Counted from the stretch's first letter, positions 21,601-32,986 are shown. The stretch: 64,000 nucleotides of DNA from Betaproteobacteria bacterium (GCA_028291945.1 JAQGNH010000392.1:32678-96677), one strand, 5' to 3'. Translations and numbers: made by a program. Notes: a model not told the origin generated them from the sequence alone.

Positions 21601-21806
21601 ACTGCCTGACTCCTGACAAGGGTTGAGCCTCCATCCGCCAGCACACCCCGCTCGGCTTCGAGCGCGGCACCCTGGGTAATTACGGCGGATGTGCGAATTC
21701 GGCGCGCTGGACGGCAGACTTTCCTGGAATGCCCGCCACGCCGTACTGTAGCCCGTCCATGACGAGCTAACCGCCTATTTTACCACTGTAAGTCGTCAGC
21801 TCTCAA
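21601..21806 (-). promoter_or_regulatory. rpsB promoter and structured leader
   Basis: A sigma-70-like promoter reads TTGAGA (complement of 21801-21806), an 18-base spacer, then TAAAAT (complement of 21777-21782). That leaves about 170 bases of untranslated leader. The leader contains TCCGCC and GGCGGA segments that can pair around an inner GCTC-GAAGCC-GAGC stem (about 21634-21692). S2 autoregulation through a leader is known in other proteobacteria; here it is an inference from position and pairing. Confidence 0.5.
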
Positions 21807-21925
21807 GCATCCGTGGGCAGGCCGGCAGCGGGTGCCGTGTCGCAACCGGATCTGGACTACAATTCCGGTTGCCTGCAAAACCAAGCACTTGGAATTCCTT
21901 CTTCCGGACCCATGTCCGGATTGCT

Positions 21926-22726
21926 ATGTCCGTTACGCTCAAATCCTCAGAAGATATCGCTCAGATGCGGGTCGCCGGCCGGCTCGCAGCCGAAGTGCTC
22001 GATTACATCGGTCCACTCGTCAAACCGGGCGTATCAACCGGTGAGATCGACCGTCTTTGCCATGAATACATGGTCGAAGTCCAGGGCACGACACCCGCCC
22101 CTCTGAACTACGCGCCTCCAGGTTACCAGCCTTATCCGAAGTCCATCTGCACGTCGGTTAATCATGTCGTCTGTCACGGGGTGCCCGGCGAAAAAAAACT
22201 CAAGTCCGGCGACGTCGTGAACATCGATATCACTGTGATCAAGGACGGCTATCACGGCGACACGAGCCGCATGTTTTATGTGGGGCAGCCTTCGATACAG
22301 GCTCGGCGGCTGTGTGACGTGACTTTCGACTGCATGTGGCGAGGCATCGATGCGGTCCGAGCCGGGGCTCATCTGGGTGACATAGGATTCGCGATACAAA
22401 GCCATGCCGAACAGCACGGATTCAGCGTCGTGCGCGAGTTTTGTGGACACGGCATCGGCCGCAAATTCCACGAGGAGCCTCAGGTGCTCCACTACGGGCG
22501 GCCGGGGACGGGTTTGAGGCTGCAGGCGGGAATGATATTCACCGTAGAGCCCATGATCAATGCAGGCAAGGCGGACATCCGTCAACTCGCCGATGGCTGG
22601 ACCATCGTCACCAAAGACCACAGCTTGTCCGCGCAATGGGAGCACACCGTTCTTGTCACCGAAACCGGCCACGAGATTCTGACGTCGTCAGCCGGTACGC
22701 CTGCGCGGCCTCACGCCGCATTCTGA
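21926..22726 (+). CDS. map: Methionine aminopeptidase, type I
   Basis: Removes the N-terminal methionine after deformylation. A pita-bread metallopeptidase of 266 residues. The five metal ligands are visible: Asp in NIDITVIKDGYHGDTSRMF (two), His in GHGIGRKFHEEP, Glu in VEPMIN, and Glu in WEHTVLVTE. I start at MSVTLKSSEDIAQMR (ATG 21926) rather than the track ATG at 21869, whose extra 19 residues are not family-like. A TACAAT at 21858-21863 is a possible -10. It is divergent from rpsB and only 4 bases before glnD. Confidence 0.96.
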   Translation: MSVTLKSSEDIAQMRVAGRLAAEVLDYIGPLVKPGVSTGEIDRLCHEYMVEVQGTTPAPLNYAPPGYQPYPKSICTSVNHVVCHGVPGEKKLKSGDVVNIDITVIKDGYHGDTSRMFYVGQPSIQARRLCDVTFDCMWRGIDAVRAGAHLGDIGFAIQSHAEQHGFSVVREFCGHGIGRKFHEEPQVLHYGRPGTGLRLQAGMIFTVEPMINAGKADIRQLADGWTIVTKDHSLSAQWEHTVLVTETGHEILTSSAGTPARPHAAF

Positions 22727-22730
22727 GCTC

Positions 22731-25316
22731 ATGGACGCCTCCGCGGCGGTCGCGCGCCCCGCACCTGGGTCCACACTCACGCACTGGAAGCAGCGGCTGG
22801 CGCTCGAACGCCAGCAGCTCAAAACGCAATTTCTGAACCGCCCAGCGCCTGCGGGACTATTGCGGCGCCTGAGCTCTGTCGTCGACCGACAGCTGCGCGA
22901 AGTCTGGGACAGTTATGCAATGCCCGCCGGCCTTGCCTTAGTCGCCGTAGGTGGCTACGGCCGGGGCGCGCTCTATCCCTATTCCGACGTTGATCTGCTT
23001 ATTCTTCTCCCCAGCCCGGCTCACGAAGTTCCCGAGCGCGAGTTGCAGCAGTTCATCGGCACCTTGTGGGACATCGGCCTCGAAGTGGGTCACAGCGTTC
23101 GCACCGTCGCACAGTGTCTGTCTCTGGCGGAACAGGACATTACCGTGCAGACAACGCTGCTCGAGTCCCGACTGATCACCGGAAATCGGGCGCTCTTCCG
23201 GGAGTTCGAGGCGGCGACCTCTGCTGCCATGGACACCCGGGCCTTCTTGGAGGCAAAGCAACTAGAGCAGCAGCAGCGACACGCACGCTTTCAGGCAACA
23301 AACCTGGAACCCAATATCAAGGAAAGTGCCGGCGGCTTGCGGGACCTGCAAACAATACTCTGGATCGCGCGTGCTGCAGGCATCGGTAAGAGCTGGAAGG
23401 AGGTTGCCGAGCGCGACCTGATCACGGCGACCGAGGCACGAGAGATTCAGCGCCACGAACGTTTTCTGCAGACCCTGCGCACGCGGCTGCATTATCTCGC
23501 CTCGCGGCGTGAGGATCGGCTCCTCTTCGACCATCAATCGGCGCTCGCGGCGCAGATGGGTTTGCAGGACAAACCGCATCGGCTCGCGAGCGAACAGCTC
23601 ATGCAGCAGTATTATCAAGCGGCCAAAGCCGTCGCACAGCTGAATACGATTTTGCTTCAAAACCTTACGGCACTGATCTCACCGCCACAGGATCGCGAGT
23701 TTCACCCGATCAATGATCGCTTCGGCATGCGGGGAGAGTTGCTCGAGGCAAAGACCGACGATCTCTACGAACGCCATCCTGCCGCGCTGCTGGAGACTTT
23801 CGTGCTGTTACAGACCCATCACGAGCTGAAAGGCATCAGCGCAGGCACGCTGCGCGCTTTGTGGCGAGGCCGCCGTTTGATCGACGATCAGTTCAGACGG
23901 AACGCTGTGAATCGCGATCTCTTCATGCGCATACTGAAAAGCCCATCCAGAGTGGACCGCGAGCTTCGACGGATGAACCAGTACGGCGTTCTCGGCCGAT
24001 ATCTTCCCGAATTCGGGCGCGTGGTCGGGCAGATGCAACACGATCTGTACCACGTATACACTGTTGACGAGCACATCCTAAAAGTCGTGCGCAACCTGCG
24101 CCGATTTGCCGTGCCTGAGCTCGCTCACGAATTCCCGTTGTGCACTCGTCTGATGACCGACTTCGCGCAGCCCGAAGTTCTTTACCTCGCGGGACTGTTC
24201 CACGATATCGCAAAGGGGCGTGGCGGCGATCACTCACATCTCGGTGCGCAGGACGCGCTCCGTTTTGCCCGCACGCACGAGCTCTCTGCCGAGGACGCGA
24301 ATCTCGTGGCATGGCTCGTGGAAAATCACCTGGTCATGTCATCGACGGCGCAAAAGCAGGACATCAGTGACCCCGATGTCATCCGTGCATTTGCGGAACG
24401 CGTGGGCGATGACCGCAGGCTTAGCGCACTCTACTTGCTCACCGTCGCAGATATACGAGGCACCAGTCCGAAGGTCTGGAACGCGTGGAAAGCGAAGCTC
24501 CTGGAGGATCTATTTCATCTTACGCGGCGCCTCCTGGCAGGTCACGGCGCGAGCGTCGAAAGCAGTATTCAGACGCGCCAGGAAGAAGCGCGCTCAAAAT
24601 TGCGCCTCTATGCGGTCCCGGAACACGCACACGAAAAGCTGTGGGCACAGCTCGACACCGCTTATTTTCTGCGCCACGACCCCCAGGAAATCGCCTGGCA
24701 TACGCGACTTCTGTATTACCGCCCCGACACCCCGACACCCGTGGTGAAGGCACGGCTGTCCCCCGCCGGTGAAGGGCTGCAGGTCATGGTCTACGCTGAG
24801 GACCAGAAAGAACTGTTTGCGCGCATCTGCAGCTTCTTCGAAAGCATCAGCTACGACATCCACGAAGCCAAGGTATACACCTCCCGCACCGGATACGCGC
24901 TTGACACCTTTCAGGTGCAGGACCCGAACAACGACAGCCCGCGCTATCGGGACATCATGAGCTACATCGAATACGAGCTTGCGGAGCGCCTCGTGCACAA
25001 GTCGCCGCTCCCGGCGTTACCGCATCCGCGCCTGAATCGGCAGCTTCGACATTTTCCGATATCACCTGAAGTCAACATCCAACCCGACGACAAAGGTACT
25101 TATCAGGTGCTTTCCGTCATCGCAGGTGACCGGCCGGGGCTGCTGTCGCGAATCGCACGGGTGCTCACGGCGTACGACATCAGCCTGCATACCGCAAAAA
25201 TCAATACGCTGGGCGCCCGTGCCGAAGACGTATTTCTGATCAGCGGCAATACACTGCACAATGCGAAGCGGGTGATCCGTTTCGAAGCAGATCTCATCGA
25301 GCAGCTGCGTACGTAG
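22731..25316 (+). CDS. glnD: PII uridylyltransferase / uridylyl-removing enzyme
   Basis: Glutamine sensor that adds UMP to PII proteins under nitrogen limitation and removes it when nitrogen is plentiful. The domain order over 861 residues is: nucleotidyltransferase with GGYGRGALYPYSDVDLLIL (about 74-92), a GlnE-like linker, an HD hydrolase domain with GLFHDIAKGRGGDHSHLGA (about 490-510), and two C-terminal ACT domains (about 680 and 790 onward). It follows map by 4 bases and probably shares its message. Confidence 0.97.
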   Translation: MDASAAVARPAPGSTLTHWKQRLALERQQLKTQFLNRPAPAGLLRRLSSVVDRQLREVWDSYAMPAGLALVAVGGYGRGALYPYSDVDLLILLPSPAHEVPERELQQFIGTLWDIGLEVGHSVRTVAQCLSLAEQDITVQTTLLESRLITGNRALFREFEAATSAAMDTRAFLEAKQLEQQQRHARFQATNLEPNIKESAGGLRDLQTILWIARAAGIGKSWKEVAERDLITATEAREIQRHERFLQTLRTRLHYLASRREDRLLFDHQSALAAQMGLQDKPHRLASEQLMQQYYQAAKAVAQLNTILLQNLTALISPPQDREFHPINDRFGMRGELLEAKTDDLYERHPAALLETFVLLQTHHELKGISAGTLRALWRGRRLIDDQFRRNAVNRDLFMRILKSPSRVDRELRRMNQYGVLGRYLPEFGRVVGQMQHDLYHVYTVDEHILKVVRNLRRFAVPELAHEFPLCTRLMTDFAQPEVLYLAGLFHDIAKGRGGDHSHLGAQDALRFARTHELSAEDANLVAWLVENHLVMSSTAQKQDISDPDVIRAFAERVGDDRRLSALYLLTVADIRGTSPKVWNAWKAKLLEDLFHLTRRLLAGHGASVESSIQTRQEEARSKLRLYAVPEHAHEKLWAQLDTAYFLRHDPQEIAWHTRLLYYRPDTPTPVVKARLSPAGEGLQVMVYAEDQKELFARICSFFESISYDIHEAKVYTSRTGYALDTFQVQDPNNDSPRYRDIMSYIEYELAERLVHKSPLPALPHPRLNRQLRHFPISPEVNIQPDDKGTYQVLSVIAGDRPGLLSRIARVLTAYDISLHTAKINTLGARAEDVFLISGNTLHNAKRVIRFEADLIEQLRT

Positions 25317-25322
25317 ACAACG

Positions 25323-26267
25323 ATGAGTCAGATCCTGCAGGCTGATTTCTGTGAGTTAAGGAGTGAGGGCCTCATCGCTTTCAGCGGGGAAGATGCGCTT
25401 TCTTTTCTCCACGCGCAGTTAACGAGCGATGTTGCCGGCCTCTTCGAATCGCAGACTCAATACAGCGGCTACTGCTCCCCTAAAGGGCGTCTGCTCGCCA
25501 CGTTTTTACTGTGGCGGCGGCCGGCGGATGTCCTCATGCAGCTGCCCGCCGATTTGCGGGAAAGCGTGCAGCAACGCCTCTCAAAATACGTGCTGCGTGC
25601 ACGCGTTCGCGTGAGTGCTGCAAGCGGGCGGTATCTGATGTTCGGATTGGCGGGCGAACGCGCGCGCTCAGTCCTGGCCGAAATGAACTTGCCGCTGCCG
25701 AGCGCCGACCACGAGGTCACTTCGGCGGGCGATGTATACGTCACACGTCTGCCTGTGAACCGATATGTAATCCTCGCAGAGGCTGATCGCGGAGCGAGCC
25801 TGCGTGCAAGCCTCGATAAACACGCGCGGCCTCAGGACGTCACCCTCTGGGACCGGCTCGACATTGAGGCGGGCATCCCTGTGATCACGAGTCAGACTCA
25901 AGATCAGCACGTTCCGCAGATGGTGAACCTGGATTTGATCGGGGCCGTAAGCTACAGCAAGGGGTGTTATCCCGGACAAGAGATTGTGGCGCGCACGCAT
26001 TACCTGGGGCGGCTGAAACAGCGTATGTACAGACTGTCTGTTCCAACACTCCAGCCGGTGCGCGCGGGCGATCCGCTTTTCAGTGCGCAGTTCGGTGACG
26101 CGCAGGCAAGCGGCTCGATCGTGCAGGCAACCCGCCGCCACAGCGCTGTTTTTGAGGCACTTGCGGTCATTCAGACGGCCAGCGTGCAGGCAGGCGCCGT
26201 TCACTTCACCTCCCCGCAGGGTCCTGTCGTGGATTTTCTCTCTTTGCCATACGCGATACCCAGCTGA
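25323..26267 (+). CDS. ygfZ: YgfZ/GcvT-domain folate-binding protein
   Basis: Folate-dependent protein that supports assembly or repair of certain Fe-S enzymes such as MiaB (family knowledge). 314 residues. The GcvT-like fold and the diagnostic KGCYPGQEIVARTHYLGRLK motif are near residue 218, with the conserved cysteine. It begins 6 bases after the glnD stop and leads into a cluster typical of betaproteobacteria: ygfZ, DUF4936 and NRDE. Confidence 0.93.
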   Translation: MSQILQADFCELRSEGLIAFSGEDALSFLHAQLTSDVAGLFESQTQYSGYCSPKGRLLATFLLWRRPADVLMQLPADLRESVQQRLSKYVLRARVRVSAASGRYLMFGLAGERARSVLAEMNLPLPSADHEVTSAGDVYVTRLPVNRYVILAEADRGASLRASLDKHARPQDVTLWDRLDIEAGIPVITSQTQDQHVPQMVNLDLIGAVSYSKGCYPGQEIVARTHYLGRLKQRMYRLSVPTLQPVRAGDPLFSAQFGDAQASGSIVQATRRHSAVFEALAVIQTASVQAGAVHFTSPQGPVVDFLSLPYAIPS

Positions 26268-26364
26268 TTTCCGCTGGATGAATCCATGCCGTGGCATGCC
26301 GCTTGCTGATTCATTACCGAAGCGCAACTGCCGTTGCGCACTTAATAGTCAGCAGGGAAACATC

Positions 26365-26676
26365 ATGGCCGGATTTGAATCGCTGTTCGCATCGATAGAC
26401 GCCTGGTTTGGTTTCGTGGGCTCGTGTGTAGCGGGTGGCGGTTCGGCCTGCCGTCCCTTTCTCGCGTTTGTCGCTTTGACTGCGGCTGCCGGCGCGGCGC
26501 TCGCGCTTCTCGCCCTCGCGTATAGGGCACTGCTGCAGCAGGACCAGTCGCGACAAGTTGAGTCAAGTCAAAAGCCTCAACGCGAGCCGCAAGCTCGCCA
26601 ACCCGTGCGCAGTCTTCCAGCGCGAGTACCTGGCGCGAACGCTGCGCCGGTAGGCGGCTGGCGAATGACCGCCTAG
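26365..26676 (+). CDS. Small putative membrane protein
   Basis: A 103-residue ORF starting at ATG 26365 with AGGGAA 7-12 bases upstream. It reads a 30-residue N-terminal part with two cysteines, one transmembrane segment (FLAFVALTAAAGAALALLAL), then a short basic/Gln-rich tail that is probably cytoplasmic. The track extends it upstream into the ygfZ frame, which is not credible. No family recognised. It is co-directional with ygfZ and the DUF4936 gene, which supports it being real, but coding status rests only on start, SD and the hydrophobic segment. Confidence 0.45.
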   Translation: MAGFESLFASIDAWFGFVGSCVAGGGSACRPFLAFVALTAAAGAALALLALAYRALLQQDQSRQVESSQKPQREPQARQPVRSLPARVPGANAAPVGGWRMTA

Positions 26677-26753
26677 AGTCGAGTAGGCCTCCATAGCACG
26701 GCAATCGCTCCCTGACGGGCGCGATCAGCTTACAATGCGGTGGCGGGGTCTGC

Positions 26754-27035
26754 ATGGCTTATTCGTATTACATCTATTATCGCGTCGCAACCGATCACGC
26801 CAACAGCTGCGAATCGCGCGTACTCGAGCTCTTTTCAGCGATCAAGCAAGCGACGAACATCGCAGGCCGGCTGCTGAAGAAGCGCAGCGAACCGCTGCTG
26901 TGGATGGAAGTGTACGAGAACGTCCGTGATGATGCGAAGTTCGAGCTTGAGCTCGAGCAGGCAGCCGCGCAGCTGAAAATTGCGGAGTGTCTGCAGGAGG
27001 GATCCACGCGTCGCGCCGAATGCTTTGAGGCGTGA
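26754..27035 (+). CDS. DUF4936 family protein
   Basis: A 93-residue protein, MAYSYYIYYRVATDHANSCE at the N-terminus, with the ERVLELFSAI-like helix and LLWMEVYENVRD core found in DUF4936 proteins. Those are almost confined to Betaproteobacteria and usually sit beside an NRDE gene. The fold suggests a small ferredoxin-like (antibiotic-monooxygenase-type) barrel; no activity is known. It is followed by the NRDE gene after 3 bases, so the two are surely co-transcribed. Confidence 0.85.
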   Translation: MAYSYYIYYRVATDHANSCESRVLELFSAIKQATNIAGRLLKKRSEPLLWMEVYENVRDDAKFELELEQAAAQLKIAECLQEGSTRRAECFEA

Positions 27036-27038
27036 CGC

Positions 27039-27872
27039 ATGTGCGTGATCCTCTTCGCCGTCGGAGCCCATCCCCGATTTCCGCTGATTGTTGCTGCGAA
27101 CCGCGACGAAGCCTACGCCCGCCCCGCCGCACAGGCCGAATTCTGGCAGGACCCGCCCCACGTCTACGGCGGCAGGGATCTCGAACGGGGTGGCACATGG
27201 CTCGGCCTTGCATTGAACGGTCGCTTTGCCGCGATCACCAATTATCGCCAAGGTCATCACGGGAAAGCTCCAAGATCGCGCGGTGATCTCACTCGTGACT
27301 ACCTGGCCGGAATCGCGGAACCCTTGCATTATCTGCGCGGGGCGGAGGAACGCTGCAGGCAATATCGCGGCTTCAGCCTGATCGCGGGCACCGTCTACGG
27401 CCTGTACTTTTATTCGAACCGCAGCCACGGAATCCAGGCGATCGAGCCCGGTGTGCATGGCCTCAGCAATCGTCTCCTCGATGAACCATGGCCCAAGGTT
27501 GAGCGTGGTGTGGCCGTACTGACGAGTCTGCTCGAGAGTTCCGAAACCGACATTACGCAAGCGCTACTCGCGCTGCTCCGCGACCGCACGCCGGCGCCGG
27601 ACCATCTTCTTCCATCGACGGGCATTGCACTGGAACGCGAGCGCGCGCTATCCGCAGCTTTTATCGCGGGCGACACTTACGGAACGCGCGCTTCAACGGT
27701 CTTACTGGTCAGTCAAGATGGGGAAGTGCTGTATTGCGAGCGCAGCTTCGGCCCGCACGGCACACCTCTTGGCAGTGTCGATCGGCGTTTTCAGCTCAAC
27801 GACGCGTCACGTGTCAGCGCGCCGATACCAGCGGCAGCTCCATTATCCGGTGCGGGATACCAGCCTCCGTAA
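27039..27872 (+). CDS. NRDE (TANGO2-like) family protein
   Basis: 277 residues starting MCVILFAVGAHPRFPLIVAA, with the eponymous ANRDEAYARP motif near residue 23, the GGRDLERGGTWLGL motif and an NYR.GH segment. The N-terminal Cys2 is conserved in this Ntn-hydrolase-like family. Eukaryotic TANGO2 relatives are linked to haem trafficking, but the bacterial role is not settled. Its last 59 bases overlap the convergent GNAT gene. Confidence 0.9.
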   Translation: MCVILFAVGAHPRFPLIVAANRDEAYARPAAQAEFWQDPPHVYGGRDLERGGTWLGLALNGRFAAITNYRQGHHGKAPRSRGDLTRDYLAGIAEPLHYLRGAEERCRQYRGFSLIAGTVYGLYFYSNRSHGIQAIEPGVHGLSNRLLDEPWPKVERGVAVLTSLLESSETDITQALLALLRDRTPAPDHLLPSTGIALERERALSAAFIAGDTYGTRASTVLLVSQDGEVLYCERSFGPHGTPLGSVDRRFQLNDASRVSAPIPAAAPLSGAGYQPP

Positions 27873-28266
27873 ACTCCGGACCCACCGCGATGAACCCGCA
27901 ACGCGCGTAGAAGCCGATCGCGTGGGTTTGAGCGTGCAGCCGCACAGTGCTGCAGCCATCGTTTCGAGCGATTTCCACCAGCGTTCTCAGGATGGCGTCC
28001 CCGACGCCGCGGCCGCGCCATCCTTTCAAAACGGCCATTCGCCCGATGTGACAGTCGCTCTTAAGTCTTCCCGTGCCGATCGGAGCGCCATCAGGATCGA
28101 TGGCAAGCACGTGACGCGAGCGCTCGTCTTCGTCGTCCCATTCGAGATTTTCGGGAACGCTCTGCTCTTCGATGAAGACCGCGCGGCGGACGAAGTGGAG
28201 GTCGGCCCGCCTTGCATCCCACTCGACGCGCTGTACCGTGAATGACGCAATAGCTGGCATCGCCAT
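27814..28266 (-). CDS. GNAT family N-acetyltransferase
   Basis: Predicted acetyl-CoA-dependent acyltransferase of about 150 residues (ElaA/YjcF-like layout). It opens with RRAVFIEEQSVPENLEWDDED, the IGTGRLKSDCHIGRMAVLKG strand and the acetyl-CoA loop GWRGRGVGDAILRTLV, and ends with HAIGFYARCGF. The likely start is MAMPAIAS at 28266 or MPAIAS at 28260 rather than the track start at 28287. Its 3' end lies inside the convergent NRDE gene. The substrate is unknown. Confidence 0.85.
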   Translation of the reverse strand: MAMPAIASFTVQRVEWDARRADLHFVRRAVFIEEQSVPENLEWDDEDERSRHVLAIDPDGAPIGTGRLKSDCHIGRMAVLKGWRGRGVGDAILRTLVEIARNDGCSTVRLHAQTHAIGFYARCGFIAVGPEFTEAGIPHRIMELPLVSAR

Positions 28267-28398
28267 GCGGTATTGTAACGGCCGCAAGCACTGCCCCGAG
28301 CACCCCGCCGTGGAACTGCTGCTACCGGGTTATGAACGGCAACAGCTCGATGTAATCAGCAACGCGGCCTTTGCAGCCGCCAGCCGCGCTGAGCTCGC

Positions 28399-29139
28399 CT
28401 AGATCGTGAGCCCGCCGCTAACTTCGATAACGGCACCGTTGATGTAGCTGGCTTCGTCCGACGCCAGAAATGCGAAGGTGTTGGCGACCTCCTCCGGCCT
28501 GCCGAGTCGGCCCATCGGGACCTTTTCTTCGAGGGCGTGGAGCACGCGCTCCGGAATCGAGCCCAGGATGCTCGTTGCGATAAAACCCGGGCAAACCGCA
28601 TTCGCCCGTATACCTTTACGGCCCAGCTCGCGCGCCCACGTTTTCACCATGCCGATTACACCGAACTTGCTCGCCGCATAGTTCGTCTGGCCGAAATTGC
28701 CATACAGACCGACGATTGACGACGCGTTCAGGATCACGCCTGACTGCTGCGCGAGCATCGTGTTCACGACCGCCTTGGTACAGTTGTAGACGCCCTTCAG
28801 ATTGATTTCGATGACGCTATCGAACTGATCGTCCGTCATATTCTTCAACTGTGCATCCATGACGATGCCGGCGTTGTTGACGAGGCAGTCCACACGTCCC
28901 CACTTGGCGATGGTCACTTCGACCATCTGCTCCAGTGACTTGACGTCTCGCACATCGGCGACGTAGCCGAATGCGTCGCCGCGGGTTTCCTTGCACATCT
29001 CAACCGTTTCTTCGATCCATTCGGGCGAGAGGTCACAGACGACGACTTTCGCGCCTTCGCGCGCGAACTTGACGGCTGTGGCCTGCCCAATGCCCCGGCC
29101 TGCCCCCGTGATGATCGCTACTTTGTCTTGGAGTCTCAT
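28399..29139 (-). CDS. SDR-family 3-oxoacyl-ACP reductase-like protein
   Basis: Classical short-chain dehydrogenase of 246 residues. It has the cofactor loop TGAGRGIGQATAV, the NNAG motif, catalytic Ser in NASSIVGLYGNFGQTNY, the YAASK catalytic Tyr/Lys pair, and the C-terminal GRLGRPEEVANTFAFLASDE stretch shared with FabG. It is isolated from fatty-acid genes, so an acyl-ACP or acyl-CoA (for example PHB-type) substrate cannot be assigned; fabG is likely but unproven. Confidence 0.88.
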   Translation of the reverse strand: MRLQDKVAIITGAGRGIGQATAVKFAREGAKVVVCDLSPEWIEETVEMCKETRGDAFGYVADVRDVKSLEQMVEVTIAKWGRVDCLVNNAGIVMDAQLKNMTDDQFDSVIEINLKGVYNCTKAVVNTMLAQQSGVILNASSIVGLYGNFGQTNYAASKFGVIGMVKTWARELGRKGIRANAVCPGFIATSILGSIPERVLHALEEKVPMGRLGRPEEVANTFAFLASDEASYINGAVIEVSGGLTI

Positions 29140-29234
29140 CGACCTACAACCTCTCTGTCAGGAATACGCCGCGCTGCGCCGCACAATGTAGCGTAATTTT
29201 CTGCGTTGCACAATCCGTGCCCGATTCAGCGCAC

Positions 29235-29281
29235 CCCCTACTTATGCGGTTAAGTTCCACTTAAGACGCTAGATGTAGGGG
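29235..29281. other. Nested stem-loop in the SDR-tadA gap
   Basis: CCCCTAC (29235-29241) pairs with GTAGGGG (29275-29281). Inside lie GCG/CGC and a TTAAG-TTCCA-CTTAA stem (29250-29264). No T-run follows. The gap 29140-29340 has no gene; the stem may be an operator or RNA structure for the SDR gene or the end of the tadA message. Confidence 0.45.
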
Positions 29282-29340
29282 AACGTGCCAAAATACACGC
29301 AGCGTTCTGCGGCGCGTCCGCGCGGACTGTCAACACCGCT

Positions 29341-31388
<2,048 letters not shown>

Positions 31389-31395
31389 AACAGGC

Positions 31396-31492
31396 GTCAG
31401 CGGTCAGGCTTAAACGGTCCGCAGGGGAACGGCAGTGCACGTGCAAGCAAGCGACTCGAAATTGCGGTAACCCGCAACGGCTGACCGCTGAC
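31396..31492. repeat. 12-bp inverted repeat between guaB and guaA
   Basis: GTCAGCGGTCAG at 31396-31407 and its exact reverse complement CTGACCGCTGAC at 31481-31492 flank 73 bases. Each arm is built of GCTGACC-type heptamers, like the arrays near 4.6 kb. The element fills nearly all of the guaB-guaA gap. Confidence 0.85.
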
Positions 31493-31496
31493 CGGT

Positions 31497-32963
31497 TTAC
31501 TCAATACGGTAGTTCGGAGCTTCCTTGGTGATCTGCACGTCGTGCACATGAGACTCGCGGATCCCGGCCGCAGTAATTTCGACAAACTCTGCTTTCGTTC
31601 TGACCTCTTCGATCGTGCCGCAGCCGAGATAACCCATGCTTGCGCGCAAACCGCCCATCAACTGCTGGATCAGCGGAACGAGCCCGCCCTTGTAAGGCAC
31701 ACGACCCTCGACGCCTTCCGGCACGAGTTTGTCAGTGTCGAGCTCGTCATTGTCCTGAAAATAGCGGTCGGCGGAGCCTTGCTGCATCGCGCCCAGCGAG
31801 CCCATGCCGCGGTAAGCCTTATACGAGCGCCCCTGATAGAGCTCCGTCTCGCCGGGTGCCTCTTCGGTCCCGGCAAAGAGGCTGCCGATCATGACACTGT
31901 GCGCGCCGGCGGCGAGGGCTTTCGCAATGTCGCCCGAGTAACGGATGCCGCCATCTGCAATGAGCGGCACGTCAGTGCGCGCAAGCGCTTTCGCAACGTT
32001 TGCCACCGCTGTGATCTGGGGTACGCCGATGCCTGCGACGATGCGCGTCGTGCAAATCGAGCCCGGTCCGATGCCGACTTTAACCCCGTCTGCGCCGTTG
32101 TCGACGAGCGCTTTTGCCGCAGCCGCCGTCGCAATATTTCCGCCTATCACCTGCGTCTTGGGATGCGTGCGTTTGATCCAGCGCACGCGGCTGAGTACGC
32201 CTTCCGAGTGACCGTGTGCAGTGTCGACGACAATGACGTCGACAGCCGCTTCAAGCAAGGCTTCTACGCGTTCCTCGGTGCCCTCGCCCACCCCCACGGC
32301 CGCACCGACGCGCAGCCGCCCAAGATCGTCCTTGCTCGCGTGCGGATGTTCCGATGACTTCAGGATATCCTTCACCGTAATCAGTCCACGCAGCTCGAAG
32401 TTGTCGTTGATGACGAGCACGCGTTCGAGACGATGCTTGTGCATCAGGGCCAGCGCCTCCTCTCGCGGCGAACCTTCGCGCACCGTAACGAGCCGCTCGC
32501 GCGGCGTCATGATGTTCTTGATCGGTTGGTCGAGCTCAGTCTCGAAACGCAGATCTCGGTTAGTGACGATCCCGATGATCTTGCCGGAGGCGTTGATGAC
32601 CGGCAGTCCTGAGATGCGGTGCTGCTGCGTGATCTGCAAAACATCACGCACCGTCATCGCCTCGGTGACCGTGATCGGATCCTTGACAATGCCGCTCTCG
32701 AAGCGCTTCACCTTGGTGACTTCGACGGCTTGCGCTTTCGGCGACATATTCTTGTGCACGATGCCGATGCCGCCTTCCTGAGCAACCGCGATAGCCAAAC
32801 GCGCTTCCGTGACGGTGTCCATGGCAGCGGAGGCCACGGGAATATTCAGGGTAATGCCGCGGGTCAGACGTGACTTCAGGTTTACGTCGCGCGGAAGGAT
32901 AGTCGAGTGGGCCGGAACCAGGAGAACGTCGTCGAAGGTTAGGGCTTTCTCCACCACGCGCAT
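31497..32963 (-). CDS. guaB: IMP dehydrogenase
   Basis: NAD-dependent oxidation of IMP to XMP, rate-limiting for guanine nucleotides. A TIM barrel interrupted by two CBS domains (about residues 93-205). The catalytic Cys is in [20 protein letters not shown], with [20 protein letters not shown] following and the flap [10 protein letters not shown]. 488 residues, normal. It is the first gene of guaB-guaA-tadA and has a good promoter upstream. Confidence 0.98.
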   Translation of the reverse strand: MRVVEKALTFDDVLLVPAHSTILPRDVNLKSRLTRGITLNIPVASAAMDTVTEARLAIAVAQEGGIGIVHKNMSPKAQAVEVTKVKRFESGIVKDPITVTEAMTVRDVLQITQQHRISGLPVINASGKIIGIVTNRDLRFETELDQPIKNIMTPRERLVTVREGSPREEALALMHKHRLERVLVINDNFELRGLITVKDILKSSEHPHASKDDLGRLRVGAAVGVGEGTEERVEALLEAAVDVIVVDTAHGHSEGVLSRVRWIKRTHPKTQVIGGNIATAAAAKALVDNGADGVKVGIGPGSICTTRIVAGIGVPQITAVANVAKALARTDVPLIADGGIRYSGDIAKALAAGAHSVMIGSLFAGTEEAPGETELYQGRSYKAYRGMGSLGAMQQGSADRYFQDNDELDTDKLVPEGVEGRVPYKGGLVPLIQQLMGGLRASMGYLGCGTIEEVRTKAEFVEITAAGIRESHVHDVQITKEAPNYRIE

Positions 32964-32986
32964 ATTTGTTCCTTCGCAAAGTCAGC

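Noticed and set aside
28265-28402. 45-residue ORF (MRYCNGRKHCPEHPAVELLL) between the GNAT and SDR genes
   Set aside because: No Shine-Dalgarno, its ATG overlaps the GNAT start on the other strand, and nothing familiar is in it.
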